DNA of 25,999 nt from Betaproteobacteria bacterium (GTDB lineage Bacteria > Pseudomonadota > Gammaproteobacteria > Burkholderiales > SG8-39): contig JAFAGU010000383.1 in the NCBI GenBank assembly GCA_019237595.1, forward strand, positions 1-25,999, given 5' to 3'. The notes below the pieces were generated by a model. It ran no database searches. It had not been told where the DNA came from and saw only the letters and a program-made list of their open reading frames with translations. The translations under genes and the position numbers were made by a program. Numbering within the stretch: position 1 is the stretch's first letter; the number at the start of each line of letters is the position of its first letter. Shown one piece after another: positions 13,052 through 22,767 of this stretch.

Positions 13052-13080
13052 ACTATATCAAAACTACTGGGCGGTGGCGA
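13052..13080 (-). promoter_or_regulatory. Sigma-70-like promoter of the metZ leader
   Basis: Read leftward, TCGCCA (13080-13075) and TATAGT (13057-13052) are 17 bp apart; the -10 matches five of six and the -35 four of six. The -35 lies inside the last codons of purF. The predicted start, near 13045, falls at the first bases of the SAM-II element. Confidence 0.55.
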
Positions 13081-14581
13081 GATTCAGGTCGAGCTGCGCG
13101 CCCTCGTCGTCGCCCGAGTCGCGAGCGGCGTCTCGGCGGATCTCGATGGTGCGCAGGTAGTCGGTGGTGACGTCGCCCGTGATGTACACCCCGTCGAAGC
13201 AGGAGGTCTCGAAGCTCGTGAGCCGGGGGTTGGCCTTGCGCACGGCGTCCTTCAGCGCATCGAGGTCCTGGTAGATGAGCGCGTCGGCGCCGATCTCGCG
13301 CGCGACCTCTTCTTCGCTGCGGTGCGCGGCGATGAGCTCCGCCCGCGTGGGCATGTCGATGCCGTAGACGTTCGGGAAGCGCCCCGGCGGCGCGGCGGAG
13401 GCGAAGAAGACCTTGCGCGCGCCCGCCTCCCGGGCCATCTGCACGATCTCGCCGCTCGTCGTGCCGCGCACGATCGAGTCGTCGACGAGGAGCACGTTCT
13501 TGCCCTTGAACTCCATCGCCATGGGGTTCAGCTTCTGGCGCACCGACTTCCGGCGCACGGCCTGCCCCGGCATGATGAACGTGCGCCCGATGTAGCGGTT
13601 CTTCACGAAGCCTTCGCGGTAGGGCACGCCAAGGCCCTGCGCGAGCTGCAGCGCCGATGGGCGGCTCGAGTCCGGGATCGGGATTACGACATCCACCTGG
13701 AGGTCGCGGTACTGCCGGCGGATCTTCTCCGCGAGCTTCTCGCCCATGTTGAGGCGCGCCTCGTACACCGACGCGCCGTCGATCAGCGAGTCGGGCCTCG
13801 CGAGGTACACGTACTCGAAGATGCAGGGGTTGAGGCTCGAGCGCGCGGCGCACTGCTGGCTGTGGAAGGCGCCCTCCTCGTCGATGAAGACCGCTTCGCC
13901 CGGCGCCACGTCGCGAAGCACCCGGAACCCGAGCGCGTCGATCGCCACCGACTCCGACGCCACCATGTATTCGGTGCCGAGGTCGGTCTCGTTGTAGCCG
14001 ATGACGAGCGGGCGGATGCCGAAGGGATCGCGGAAGGCGAGCACGCCGTACCCGGCGATCATCGCCACGACCGCATACGCGCCGCGCACCCTCCGGTGCA
14101 CGTTGGCGACCGCCGTGAAGATCGTCTGCGCCTCGAGCCGCAGCTTGACCGAGGCCTTCTCGAGCTCATGCGCGAGCACGTTGACGAGGACCTCGGAATC
14201 GGAATTGGTGTTGATGTGCCGCAGGTCGGTGCGGAACATCTCCTCCTTGAGGACGTCGGAGTTCGTCAGGTTGCCGTTGTGGCCAAGCACGATGCCGAAC
14301 GGCGAGTTCACATAGAAGGGCTGCGCCTCGGCCACCTTGAACGCCGAGCCCGCCGTCGGATAGCGGCAATGCGCGATGCCGATGTTGCCCGGGAGCGAGC
14401 GCATGTTGCGGGTGCGGAAGACGTCGCGCACCTGCCCGCTGCCCTTGTGCATGTAGAAGGAGCTGCCCTCGCTCGTGACGATGCCGGCGGCGTCCTGGCC
14501 GCGGTGCTGCAGAAGGAGGAGCCCGTCGTAGAGGAGCTGGTTGACGGGCGAGCGGGCGACGATTCCTAGGATCCCGCACAT
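13064..14581 (-). CDS. purF: Amidophosphoribosyltransferase PurF
   Basis: A 505-residue enzyme for the first committed step of purine synthesis: PRPP plus glutamine gives 5-phosphoribosylamine. The sequence begins MCGILGIV, so Met removal exposes the Cys nucleophile of the Ntn-type glutaminase domain (about 1-235). The C-terminal phosphoribosyltransferase domain carries the PRPP loop VDDSIVRGTT at about 364-373 and PDSSRPSALQLAQGLGVPY. There is no propeptide. ATG 14581 is fixed by the MCGI start; GGAGGG lies about 13 bases upstream. It is the last gene of the truA-to-purF operon, 34 bases after cvpA, a usual partner in many proteobacteria. The stop is TAG, inside the metZ promoter region. Confidence 0.97.
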   Translation of the reverse strand: MCGILGIVARSPVNQLLYDGLLLLQHRGQDAAGIVTSEGSSFYMHKGSGQVRDVFRTRNMRSLPGNIGIAHCRYPTAGSAFKVAEAQPFYVNSPFGIVLGHNGNLTNSDVLKEEMFRTDLRHINTNSDSEVLVNVLAHELEKASVKLRLEAQTIFTAVANVHRRVRGAYAVVAMIAGYGVLAFRDPFGIRPLVIGYNETDLGTEYMVASESVAIDALGFRVLRDVAPGEAVFIDEEGAFHSQQCAARSSLNPCIFEYVYLARPDSLIDGASVYEARLNMGEKLAEKIRRQYRDLQVDVVIPIPDSSRPSALQLAQGLGVPYREGFVKNRYIGRTFIMPGQAVRRKSVRQKLNPMAMEFKGKNVLLVDDSIVRGTTSGEIVQMAREAGARKVFFASAAPPGRFPNVYGIDMPTRAELIAAHRSEEEVAREIGADALIYQDLDALKDAVRKANPRLTSFETSCFDGVYITGDVTTDYLRTIEIRRDAARDSGDDEGAQLDLNLATAQ

Positions 14582-14615
14582 GGGGCGGTAACTACCCTCC
14601 GGGCGTCCTTAAAGA

Positions 14616-15107
14616 TCAATGATACCGCAGGCGGTCGGCGAGCGCGGGCGGCAGCCACGGCTTGAGCGCGCCGCCGAGCCGCTCGAGCCACGGCGCCACG
14701 GAGGATTCCTTCCACGCGGCCTGCTGCGGCAGCGTCGTGAGCCCGGCGGCGAGCGCGAGCGCGGCGAGCACGACGGCCGCGCGGAGCAGGCCGAATGCGC
14801 CGCCGAGCGCGCGGTCGAGCGCAGCGAGGCCGGCAGCGTGCAAGATCCTGGAAAGCAGCAGGCCGACCAGGGACGTCACGACCAGCGAGACGACGAATAC
14901 GCCGATGAATGCCGCCAGCACTCTTACTTCGGGGCGCGCGAGCGAATCGGGAAGACGCTCGCCGATGGGCCCGGCCAGCAGGTTCGCGGCGAGGAAGGCG
15001 ATCACCCAGCCCGCGAGCGAGACCACCTCGCGGACGAGGCCGCGCCATATCCCCCACGCAGCCGACAGCGCCACCACGGCGATGACGGCGTAGTCGACCC
15101 AGGTCAT
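14616..15107 (-). CDS. cvpA: CvpA family inner-membrane protein
   Basis: A 163-residue membrane protein with four predicted helices (about residues 5-24, 29-48, 65-90 and 102-124) and the CvpA-type start MTWVDYAVIAVVALSAAWGIWRG. The GLVREVVSLAGWVIAF segment is the family signature. The C-terminal tail (WLERLGGALKPWLPPALADRLRYH) is amphipathic and cytoplasmic or periplasmic. In E. coli CvpA is needed for colicin V export and is cotranscribed with purF; the same order is kept here. ATG 15107 is seven bases after the SPOR-gene stop, so the two are coupled. Confidence 0.93.
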   Translation of the reverse strand: MTWVDYAVIAVVALSAAWGIWRGLVREVVSLAGWVIAFLAANLLAGPIGERLPDSLARPEVRVLAAFIGVFVVSLVVTSLVGLLLSRILHAAGLAALDRALGGAFGLLRAAVVLAALALAAGLTTLPQQAAWKESSVAPWLERLGGALKPWLPPALADRLRYH

Positions 15108-15114
15108 CGCAGCT

Positions 15115-15714
15115 TCAGGATTTCGCCGCGACGTTGCCCGGCTTGAGGCCGAGCTTCTTCAGCGCCTCGAGCGCCTTCTCGGCCTCGGCCCGCGTCGCAA
15201 ACGGCCCCGCGCGCACGCGCGTGAGCGCCCCCGCCGCCTCGGTGTAGTACGGGATCTTCGCCGCGGCGAGCTTCGCGATCACGTCCTTCGGATTGTTGAA
15301 TGCGCCCACAGGGACAACGAAGTCGCCGCCCGCGATCGCGGCTTCAGCGCGCGCGCGCTCGGCCGCCTTCGCCTGCGGGTCGGGCGGCGCGGCCTTCTTC
15401 GGCTCCGGCGCCTGCGCTTTCTTTTCTTCCTCCGCCGGCGCTTTCTTTTCGTCGACCGGCGACCGCTTCTTCTCCTCTGCAGGCTTCGCCTCGTCGGGCT
15501 TGACCGCGGGCTTCGGCGTCACCTTCGGCGTGAAGGGCGTTTCGTCCTCGCCCGGGATGCGCACGCTCACCGGCGGCGGCGCCTTGCGCGCCTCGGGATC
15601 GAGCACCATGGGAAGCACGACGACCGCCAGGAGGACCAGCGCCACCGCGCCGACGAGGCGGCGCCGGCCGCGGCGCTTCAGGGTGTCGACGTCTTCTTCT
15701 TTTTTTGCAGCCAT
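15115..15714 (-). CDS. SPOR-domain membrane protein (DedD-like)
   Basis: A 199-residue bitopic protein: a basic cytoplasmic N-terminus (KRRGRRR), one membrane segment (about 20-39), a long Lys/Glu/Pro/Ala-rich periplasmic linker (41-125) and a SPOR domain (131-197). SPOR domains bind peptidoglycan strands stripped of stem peptides at the division site, so a role in cell division is expected. At the start of the domain the common FxVQxGAF reads FVVPVGAF, that is, Pro135 in place of the usual Gln. The C-terminal RVRAGPFATRAEAEKALEALKKLGL is standard. The start ATG 15714 overlaps the end of folC by 37 bases, which implies translational coupling. The position matches the dedD gene of other proteobacteria. 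Confidence 0.88.
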   Translation of the reverse strand: MAAKKEEDVDTLKRRGRRRLVGAVALVLLAVVVLPMVLDPEARKAPPPVSVRIPGEDETPFTPKVTPKPAVKPDEAKPAEEKKRSPVDEKKAPAEEEKKAQAPEPKKAAPPDPQAKAAERARAEAAIAGGDFVVPVGAFNNPKDVIAKLAAAKIPYYTEAAGALTRVRAGPFATRAEAEKALEALKKLGLKPGNVAAKS

Positions 15715-16943
15715 GCGGTCGCTTCGCCGACGGTAAGGAAGGAGCCGAACACGACGATCTTATCATTGCCGGCGGCCTCGGCCGCCGCGGCGCCCAAGCC
15801 TTCGGCGAGCCTTTCATGCAGGCGGAAGGGCGCGCTCGCTCCGCAGGCACGAAGCGCCGACTCGAGCTCCTTCGCCGATGCGCCGCGCGCGCCCGAAAGC
15901 GAGCACAGGTGCCAGCGCGTGATGCGCGGCGAAAGCTCGCGCAACACGCCGGGAAGGTCCTTGTCCTTGAGCATCCCGCACACGGCGATCGTCTCCGGCG
16001 CGAACCCCGACGAAGCGAGGTTTTCCGCCAGCACGTGCGCCGCCTCGACGTTGTGGGCGACGTCGAGGATTACCTGCGGGCGTCCCGGCACGACCTGGAA
16101 GCGGCCAGGCAGCTCGACCTCGGCGAGGCCGCGGCGCACGTCCTGCATGGCGACCGGCAAGCGCTCGCGCAGCAAGTCGAGGGCGCAGAGCGCTGCCGAC
16201 GCATTGCGAAGCTGCAGCGCACCGCGCAGCGCTGGATGCGCGAGCCCCGCCCGGTTTCCCGCAGGTCCCCAGTAAGACCATTGGTTCCCCTGGACCTCGT
16301 AACCGAAATCCTTCCCGAGGAAGTATTTCGCCCCGGGAGCGTCGATCACGGACCCGGGCGGATCCGGGTCCGCGACCACGGCCGGCCGGCCTGGGCGAAA
16401 GATGCCGGCTTTCTCGCGCCCGATGCTTTCGCGCGTGTTGCCGAGCCAATCGACGTGGTCGATTGCCACGCTTGCCAGCACGGCGCAATCGGCATCGACG
16501 ACGTTCACCGCGTCGAGCCGGCCGCCTAGCCCGACTTCGAGCACCGCCGCCTCCACCTTCTCGCGCGCGAAGAGCCAGAGCGCCGCGAGCGTCCCATACT
16601 CGAAGTACGTGAGCGGAACGGCGCCCCTCGCCTTCTCGACCTGCCCGAACGCCTCGCAGAGCGCGCCATCGTCGGCTTCGACGCCTCGGATGCGCACGCG
16701 CTCGTTGTAGCGCAGGAGATGCGGCGACGTGTAGAGCGCGGTCGCATAGCCGGCGCGAAGCAGGATCGATTCCAGCATCGCGCACGTGGAGCCCTTCCCG
16801 TTCGTCCCGCCGACGGTGATCACAGGGCATGGCGTCGCCGCATCGAGCCGCGCGTACACCTGGGCGACCCGCTCGAGCCCGAGCGCGATCGCGGAGGGAT
16901 GCTGCCGCTCGATGTAGGCGAGCCAGTCGTCGAGCGTCTTCAA
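15678..16943 (-). CDS. folC: Bifunctional folylpolyglutamate/dihydrofolate synthase FolC
   Basis: A 421-residue Mur-ligase-type enzyme that adds glutamate to dihydropteroate and then to tetrahydrofolate in the cytoplasm. The ATP P-loop is VGGTNGKGST (residues 44-53), followed by YTSPHLLRYNERVRI, the folate-binding loop. GLGGRLDAVNVV and the later DVAHNVEAA motif complete the family set. Length is normal. The only credible start is TTG 16943, because a stop lies in frame just upstream. Its TTGA overlaps the TGA of the ligase gene by four bases, so translation is coupled to the ligase. It in turn overlaps the SPOR gene by 37 bases. Confidence 0.95.
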   Translation of the reverse strand: MKTLDDWLAYIERQHPSAIALGLERVAQVYARLDAATPCPVITVGGTNGKGSTCAMLESILLRAGYATALYTSPHLLRYNERVRIRGVEADDGALCEAFGQVEKARGAVPLTYFEYGTLAALWLFAREKVEAAVLEVGLGGRLDAVNVVDADCAVLASVAIDHVDWLGNTRESIGREKAGIFRPGRPAVVADPDPPGSVIDAPGAKYFLGKDFGYEVQGNQWSYWGPAGNRAGLAHPALRGALQLRNASAALCALDLLRERLPVAMQDVRRGLAEVELPGRFQVVPGRPQVILDVAHNVEAAHVLAENLASSGFAPETIAVCGMLKDKDLPGVLRELSPRITRWHLCSLSGARGASAKELESALRACGASAPFRLHERLAEGLGAAAAEAAGNDKIVVFGSFLTVGEATAWLQKKKKTSTP

Positions 16944-18471
16944 GCTTGCGCCTCATAGAGCGTGCGCACGGTCTCGATGCTGTCGGCCTCCGCGGCCGTC
17001 TTGTCGGGCCGGTAGCGCTTCACGCGCGCAAAGCGAAGCGCGAGCCCGCCGGGATAGTGCGGGCTCTCCTGCAGGTCGTTGAACGCGATCTCGACCACGA
17101 GCTCGGGCCGCACATGGACGGTCGATTGGTCGCGCGAGACCTCGCGGAGCAGGAACTCCCTGGTCTGCCATTCGAGAAGCGCGTCGGTGAGCCCCTTGAA
17201 CGTCTTGCCGAGCATGACCCAGCCCCCGCTCGCCGGATCGCGCGCCCCCAGGTGCAGGTTGGAAAGCCAGCCCTTGCGCCGGCCGCTGCCCCACTCGGCC
17301 GCGAGCACGACGAGATCGAGCGTATGGGCGCGCTTCACCTTGAGCCATGCGCCGCCGCGGCGCCCCGCCTCGTAGGGCGACGCGAGCGCCTTGGCCATGA
17401 TTCCTTCGTGACCTTGCGCGAGGACCTCCGCGTAGAACCCGGTCGCGACGACCGGATCCGCGGTAACGATCGCGGGCGTGAGGTGTTTCTTCGGCAGGAT
17501 CCCTTCGAGGCGGGAACGACGCGCCTGCAGCGGTTCGTCGACGAGCGGCGAATCGTCCGCGAAGAGACAGTCGAAGAAGAACACGGAGAGCGGGAGCTCG
17601 CGGCGCATCGCTTCGTCGCCGAGCTTGCGCCCGAAGCGCCGCATGGTGGTCTGGAACGAGTGCGGCCGTCCGTCCGGCTTGATCGCGATCGCCTCGCCGT
17701 CGAGGATCAGCGCGCGGGCCGGAAAATCCCGGGCCGCCTCGATGATCTCAGGTACCGCGGCAGTCACCTCGTTGAGGCTGCGCGTATAGACGCGAACCTC
17801 GTCGCCCGCCTTGTGCACCTGCACCCTTGCGCCATCGAGCTTCCAGTCGAGGAGCGCCGTGCCGAGCGCTGCGAGCGCCGATTCGGCGTCCGCCGCCGGC
17901 TGCGCGAGCATCGGCATCACCGGCTGCATGAGGCGAACCGAGAAGCGCTGCAGACCCTGAGCCCCTTCGGTCAGCGCCGCCCGTGCAGGCACCGGAAGGC
18001 TGCCGGCGAAGGTCGCGGCGCGCCGAAGCTCGCCGGCCGGCACGCCCGATGCGGCGGCGACCGCCTCGAGCATCACGCCCTCGAGGGCGCCCTGTCGCAG
18101 CTCGCCGACGATCAATCGCATGAGGAAGTCCTGTTCTTCCTTCGTCGCCTTTTGGAAGAGGTCCTTCAAAAGTTGCTGCCGCGCCGCGGCCGAGCCCTTC
18201 CCTTTCGTGTTCTTCAGTTTTTCAAAGCAAGCATGGACGTCGGCCAACGACAGGGACGGGGAAGGCGAAGCCGAGCCGCGAACGGAAGCGAGCGTCGCGT
18301 AGCCGAGGGCGAGCTTTCCCTGCGGCAATTCGCCGCTCAAGTAAGGGATGGCGATGTCGATCTCCTGCGGCGCGAGGCGACGGAGGAAATCGGCGAGTGC
18401 CGCGATCTTCGCGAGGCGCCCGGGGTTTTCCGCCACGCGCGCGGAGGCGCGCGCGAGCTCGGTGAGGAGCG

Positions 18472-18475
<4 letters not shown>
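16940..18475 (-). CDS. ATP-dependent DNA ligase (LigB/archaeal-like type)
   Basis: A 511-residue DNA ligase. Residues 1-175 are the helical DNA-binding domain. The nucleotidyltransferase core has the AMP-accepting Lys212 in motif I (DWKLDGAR), motif III VFFFDCLF (298-305), motif IV HEGIMAK (356-362) and motif V WLKVKR (377-382). An OB-fold follows from about 395 to 490, with RPELVVEIAFNDLQESPHYPGGLALRFARVKRYRPDK at its end. It seals nicks using ATP, unlike the NAD-dependent LigA that bacteria need for replication, so a repair role is likely. It starts with GTG 18475, overlapping the accD stop as GTGA, and ends overlapping folC. It is therefore inserted between accD and folC, which are normally neighbours. 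No Ku, LigD or ligase-associated helicase gene is visible. Confidence 0.93.
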
Positions 18476-19340
<865 letters not shown>

Positions 19341-19344
<4 letters not shown>

Positions 19345-20138
19345 GCGTCGAGCGCCTGTCGGATAGGCTTCAGGAACGCCCGGACCCTCGAAGCCGCTTC
19401 CTGCGAAGAACCGTTCTCGATTTCCTGGATGATGCGGCTGCCGATCACCACCGCGTCCGCGGCTTGCGCGATCTTGCGCGCGGAGTCGGCGTCCCGGATG
19501 CCGAAGCCCACGCCGATCGGGAGCTTGGTCGCCGCGCGGATGGCGGGGATCTTCTTCGCGATTTCACCGAAGTCGAGGTGCGATGCGCCGGTCACGCCGC
19601 GCAGAGAAACATAATAAAGGTAGCCGCTGCCGGCGCGCGCGACCTGCTCGATGCGCTCGTCGGTCGACGTGGGCGCGAGCAGGAAGATCGGGTCGATGCC
19701 GTTCTTCTTCGCAAGCGCCGCGAATTCCTCGCATTCCTCGGGCGGGTAGTCGACGACGATCACGCCGTCCACGCCCGCCACCCGCGCCGCACCGATGAAG
19801 TTCTCGGTTCCCATGGCTTCGATCGGGTTCGCGTAGCCCATGAGCACGATCGGCGTGGCGGCGTCTTCTTTCCTGAATTCCATGACCATGGCGAGGACCG
19901 AGGAAAGGCCGACGCCATGCTTGAGGGCACGTTCGCTAGCGCGCTGGACGACGGGGCCGTCGGCCATCGGGTCGGAGAACGGCACGCCGAGCTCGATGAC
20001 GTCGGCGCCCGCCTCGACGAGCGCCCGCAGGAGCGGCACGGTGTGGCCCGGCGCCGGGTCGCCCGCCGTGATGTACGGGATCAGCGCCTTGCGGCCCGCC
20101 TTGCGCAGCGCCTCGAAGCGGGCCTGGATGCGCGACAT
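19341..20138 (-). CDS. trpA: Tryptophan synthase alpha subunit TrpA
   Basis: A 265-residue TIM-barrel enzyme that cleaves indole-3-glycerol phosphate to indole and glyceraldehyde-3-phosphate, passing indole to TrpB. The catalytic Glu49 and Asp60 are in VIELGVPFSDPMADGP, with the same numbering as the Salmonella enzyme. The YYVSLRGVTG segment and the phosphate-binding GVGFGI loop are intact. ATG 20138 lies two bases after the trpB stop; the frame stays open further upstream through trpB, but that is a shadow. It overlaps accD by four bases. Confidence 0.97.
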
Positions 20139-20140
20139 CG

Positions 20141-21323
<1,183 letters not shown>

Positions 21324-21337
<14 letters not shown>

Positions 21338-21950
21338 TCCGGACCTCCGCGATGAATGCCGCGATCTTCGCGGCGTCCTTCACCCCTTTTGCCGACTCCA
21401 CGCCGCTCGACACGTCCACGCCCCAGGGCCGCACGCGTCGGACCGCTTCGCCGACGTTCGCGGCGCTCAGGCCGCCGGAGAGGATCGCCGGCCGCTCGAC
21501 CGACGGCACGAGCGACCAGTCGAAGGTCTCGCCCACGCCGCCGTACTCGGGCACGTGGCTGTCGAAGAGCCAGGCGGCCGCGCGCGAATAGGAGCGCAGG
21601 TATTTTAGCAAGGCGTCCGGCGCCGTCCCGCCCTTGACGCGCGCCGCCTTCACATAGGGCACGCCGAAGTCCTCGCAGAAAGAGGGCGATTCCTCGCCGT
21701 GGAACTGCAAAAGCGAGGGCTTCACGCGGCCGATCACCTGCGCCACTTGCGCCGCGTCCGGATTGACGAAGAGCGCTACCGCCTGGACGAACGGCGGCAG
21801 CGCGTCGCGGATCTCGAGCGCCCGCTCGAGGCTGAGGAAGCGCGGGCTGGGCGGATAGAACACGAGGCCGATCGCATCCGCTCCGGCGCGCGCCGCGGCG
21901 AGCGCGTCAGAGGGCCGCGTGATCCCGCAGATCTTGATTCGCGTTCTCAT
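21324..21950 (-). CDS. trpF: Phosphoribosylanthranilate isomerase TrpF
   Basis: A 208-residue TIM-barrel enzyme that converts N-(5-phosphoribosyl)anthranilate to its ribulose form, the step before indole-glycerol phosphate synthase. The catalytic Cys8 is in KICGITRP and Asp130 in WLFDSH. The phosphate-binding ILSGGL and GVDVSSGVE motifs at the end are intact. ATG 21950 lies within the last codons of truA (44-base overlap), and its 3' end overlaps trpB by 14 bases. The trpEGDC genes are not in this window, so the tryptophan pathway is split, as is usual in these bacteria. Confidence 0.96.
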
Positions 21951-22719
21951 GTGAAGGTTGCCGAGGCAGCGGAAGCTCCCAGCGCGCTTCGTAGTCGATC
22001 GATTGGAGGTAGAGCCCCTCGGGCGCGAAGGTCGGCGCGGCGCGCGAGCGATCGCGCGATTCGAGCACCTGCCTCGCCCACGCCGGCGGATGCTTGCCCT
22101 TGCCTACATAGACGAGCGTACCGACGAGGTTGCGCACCATGTGATGGAGGAATGCATTCGCCCGGATGACGAAATCGATTCGATCGCCGTTTCTCTCGAT
22201 TTCCAGCTCTTGGATCGTCCTCACGGGGCTTTTCGCCTGGCATTCGGACGAGCGGAAGGCGCTGAAGTCGTGTTCGCCCACGAAATGCCGCGCGGCTTCG
22301 CGCATCGCGTCGATGTCGAGCGGATGATGGAACCAGCCGACGTAGCGGGAAGCGAGCGCAGGCCGGACGGCGCGATTCACCAGCACGTAGCGGTATGTGC
22401 GCGAGAGTGCGCTGTAGCGCGCATGGAACTCCGCCGGCACGCGCCGCGACCAGAGCACGGCGATGGACTCCGGCAGCATGGCATTCACGCCGCGCACCCA
22501 GGCCGAGTCGGGTCGGTCGGCCTCGGCGTCGAAGTGCACGACCTGCAGGCGCGCATGCACGCCGCGATCGGTGCGGCCCGCGGCCGTCACGGAAATCGGC
22601 GCCCCTGCGATCGCCGCGAGCGCCGGCTCGAGCACGTCCTGCGCCGCACCGCCGCCGGGCTGCGTCTGCCAGCCAAGGAAGCGGCTCCCGTCGTATTCGA
22701 TGCCGAGCGCGATTCGCAT
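21907..22719 (-). CDS. truA: tRNA pseudouridine(38-40) synthase TruA
   Basis: A 270-residue enzyme that converts uridines 38-40 in tRNA anticodon stems to pseudouridine. The catalytic Asp51 lies in AAGRTDRGVHA. The YDGSRFLGWQ start, the FHARYSALSRTYRY loop and FLHHMVRNLVGTLVYVGKG are diagnostic. ATG 22719 follows only six bases after a perfect 10-bp hairpin and has no visible Shine-Dalgarno, an unusual start context for the first gene of the operon. It overlaps trpF by 44 bases. The truA-trpF neighbourhood after fimV is typical of Betaproteobacteria. Confidence 0.96.
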   Translation of the reverse strand: MRIALGIEYDGSRFLGWQTQPGGGAAQDVLEPALAAIAGAPISVTAAGRTDRGVHARLQVVHFDAEADRPDSAWVRGVNAMLPESIAVLWSRRVPAEFHARYSALSRTYRYVLVNRAVRPALASRYVGWFHHPLDIDAMREAARHFVGEHDFSAFRSSECQAKSPVRTIQELEIERNGDRIDFVIRANAFLHHMVRNLVGTLVYVGKGKHPPAWARQVLESRDRSRAAPTFAPEGLYLQSIDYEARWELPLPRQPSHENANQDLRDHAAL

Positions 22720-22725
22720 AAATGA

Positions 22726-22748
22726 AATGGGGGGCCGAGCCCCCCATT
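22726..22748 (-). terminator. Perfect 10-bp hairpin between fimV and truA
   Basis: AATGGGGGGC, a 3-nt loop and GCCCCCCATT, followed leftward by TCATTT and the truA ATG. The strong GC stem and T-rich tail fit a fimV terminator. Because no room remains for a truA promoter or Shine-Dalgarno, it may also limit entry into the truA operon. Confidence 0.7.
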
Positions 22749-22767
22749 GTGCTGGAAAGAAAACGCC

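Noticed and set aside
11863..13170. Long plus-strand frame across metZ
   Set aside because: Arg-rich shadow that also runs through the riboswitch and terminator; metZ on the minus strand is unmistakable.
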